From CAZXVW01 sp964644025 (GTDB lineage: Bacteria > Acidobacteriota > Terriglobia > Bryobacterales > Bryobacteraceae): 5,560 bases of DNA. This document shows, one piece after another, positions 5,140 through 5,560 of the stretch. Both the position numbers and the translations under genes were made by a program. The DNA is taken from NCBI GenBank assembly GCA_964644025.1, contig CAZXVW010000249.1, forward strand, positions 1 through 5,560, given 5' to 3'. How positions within the stretch are numbered: the first letter of the stretch is position 1; every line of letters starts with the position of its first letter. Below the pieces are notes generated by a model. The model made no database searches. It had not been told where the DNA came from and worked only from the letters and a program-made list of their open reading frames with translations.

Positions 5140-5560
5140 CTACTTGCCGGTCACGGCGCGGAAGAAGGCGAGCGATTTCCCGGCGCACGTCTCCCAGCGG
5201 AAGCACGCGGCCCGGCGGCGGCCTTTCTCGGCCAGGTCGCGGCGGAGGCCGGGGGCCGTCACCAGGCGTGCGATCGCATCCCGCAGTTCGGTGACGCTCC
5301 GCGGATCGATCAGGACGGCTGCATCGGCCGTGACCTCCGGGAGCGAGGAGACGTTCGAGGTGACCACCGGCGTTCCACAAGCCATGGCCTGTACCACCGG
5401 AAAACCGAACCCCTCGTATAAGGAAGGGTAAGCGAATACGGTGGCGCCGGCCATCAGGGGTGGGAGATCAGCCTCCGGAACGTAGCCGAGATAATGAATC
5501 CCAGGCTCGCCGGCCTGAAGCCGGCGCAGCGTGGTCTCAGCACTCCAGCCAGGCGGCCCG
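5140..5560 (-). CDS. GT4-family glycosyltransferase, C-terminal part (partial)
   Basis: This is the last 139 residues of a GT-B fold glycosyltransferase (Glycos_transf_1, CAZy GT4), which transfers a sugar from a nucleotide-sugar to an acceptor, commonly in cell-surface polysaccharide synthesis. The frame has no stop up to the window edge; the ATG at 5454 is internal, because upstream codons encode HYLGYVPEADLPPLMAGA, a standard part of this domain. The nucleotide-sugar site follows: YPSLYEGFGFPVVQAMACG, TPVVTSNVSSLPEV and AAVLIDP. In the EX7E motif the first Glu (5413-5415) is kept and the second is Gln (5389-5391). The protein ends with the usual C-terminal helices (RRDLAEKG, RWETCAGKSLAFF). 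It lies upstream of the thioesterase on the same strand with a ~99-nt gap, so co-transcription is possible but not shown. Donor and acceptor cannot be told from this part. Confidence 0.93.
   Translation of the reverse strand, partial: GPPGWSAETTLRRLQAGEPGIHYLGYVPEADLPPLMAGATVFAYPSLYEGFGFPVVQAMACGTPVVTSNVSSLPEVTADAAVLIDPRSVTELRDAIARLVTAPGLRRDLAEKGRRRAACFRWETCAGKSLAFFRAVTGK

Overview
The window is high-GC and looks like a scaffold from an acidobacterium, most likely of the Bryobacterales/Solibacter lineage. The main clue is a xylanase whose C-terminal ~230 residues resemble the domain TIGR03437 (the 'Solibacter C-terminal' family), which is strongly expanded in that lineage. The Hfq-like protein, which has an N-terminal extension and no C-terminal tail, is compatible with this. 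A 100-N gap flanked by identical 55-bp sequences suggests a short-read, probably metagenomic, scaffold.

Left part (1-3585, + strand): the 3' part of a large modular GH10 endo-xylanase gene (5' end outside the window) is followed 79 nt later by a secreted alpha/beta-hydrolase of the esterase type. Together they look like a small xylan-degradation locus, in which the xylanase cuts the backbone and the esterase may remove acyl side groups. The end of the esterase gene is interrupted by the N gap. If the duplicated 55 bp are collapsed, the gene closes cleanly as a 317-residue protein.

Middle part (3586-4510, + strand): a small YtxH-type single-pass membrane protein with a strong ribosome binding site comes first. 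A 269-nt non-coding stretch follows, rich in GC inverted repeats that could form alternative RNA structures. Then comes an Hfq/Sm-like RNA-binding protein that lacks several residues of classical Hfq.

Right part (4507-5560, - strand): a hotdog-fold acyl-CoA thioesterase converges on hfq, and the two stop codons overlap in the palindrome TTAA. The C-terminal part of a GT4 glycosyltransferase lies upstream of the thioesterase on the same strand and runs off the window.

I see no mobile element, CRISPR array, tRNA or rRNA. No clearly new multi-gene system is evident. The points most worth checking are the scaffold gap, the xylanase domain fusion, the changed residues in Hfq and the esterase, and the structured leader upstream of hfq.
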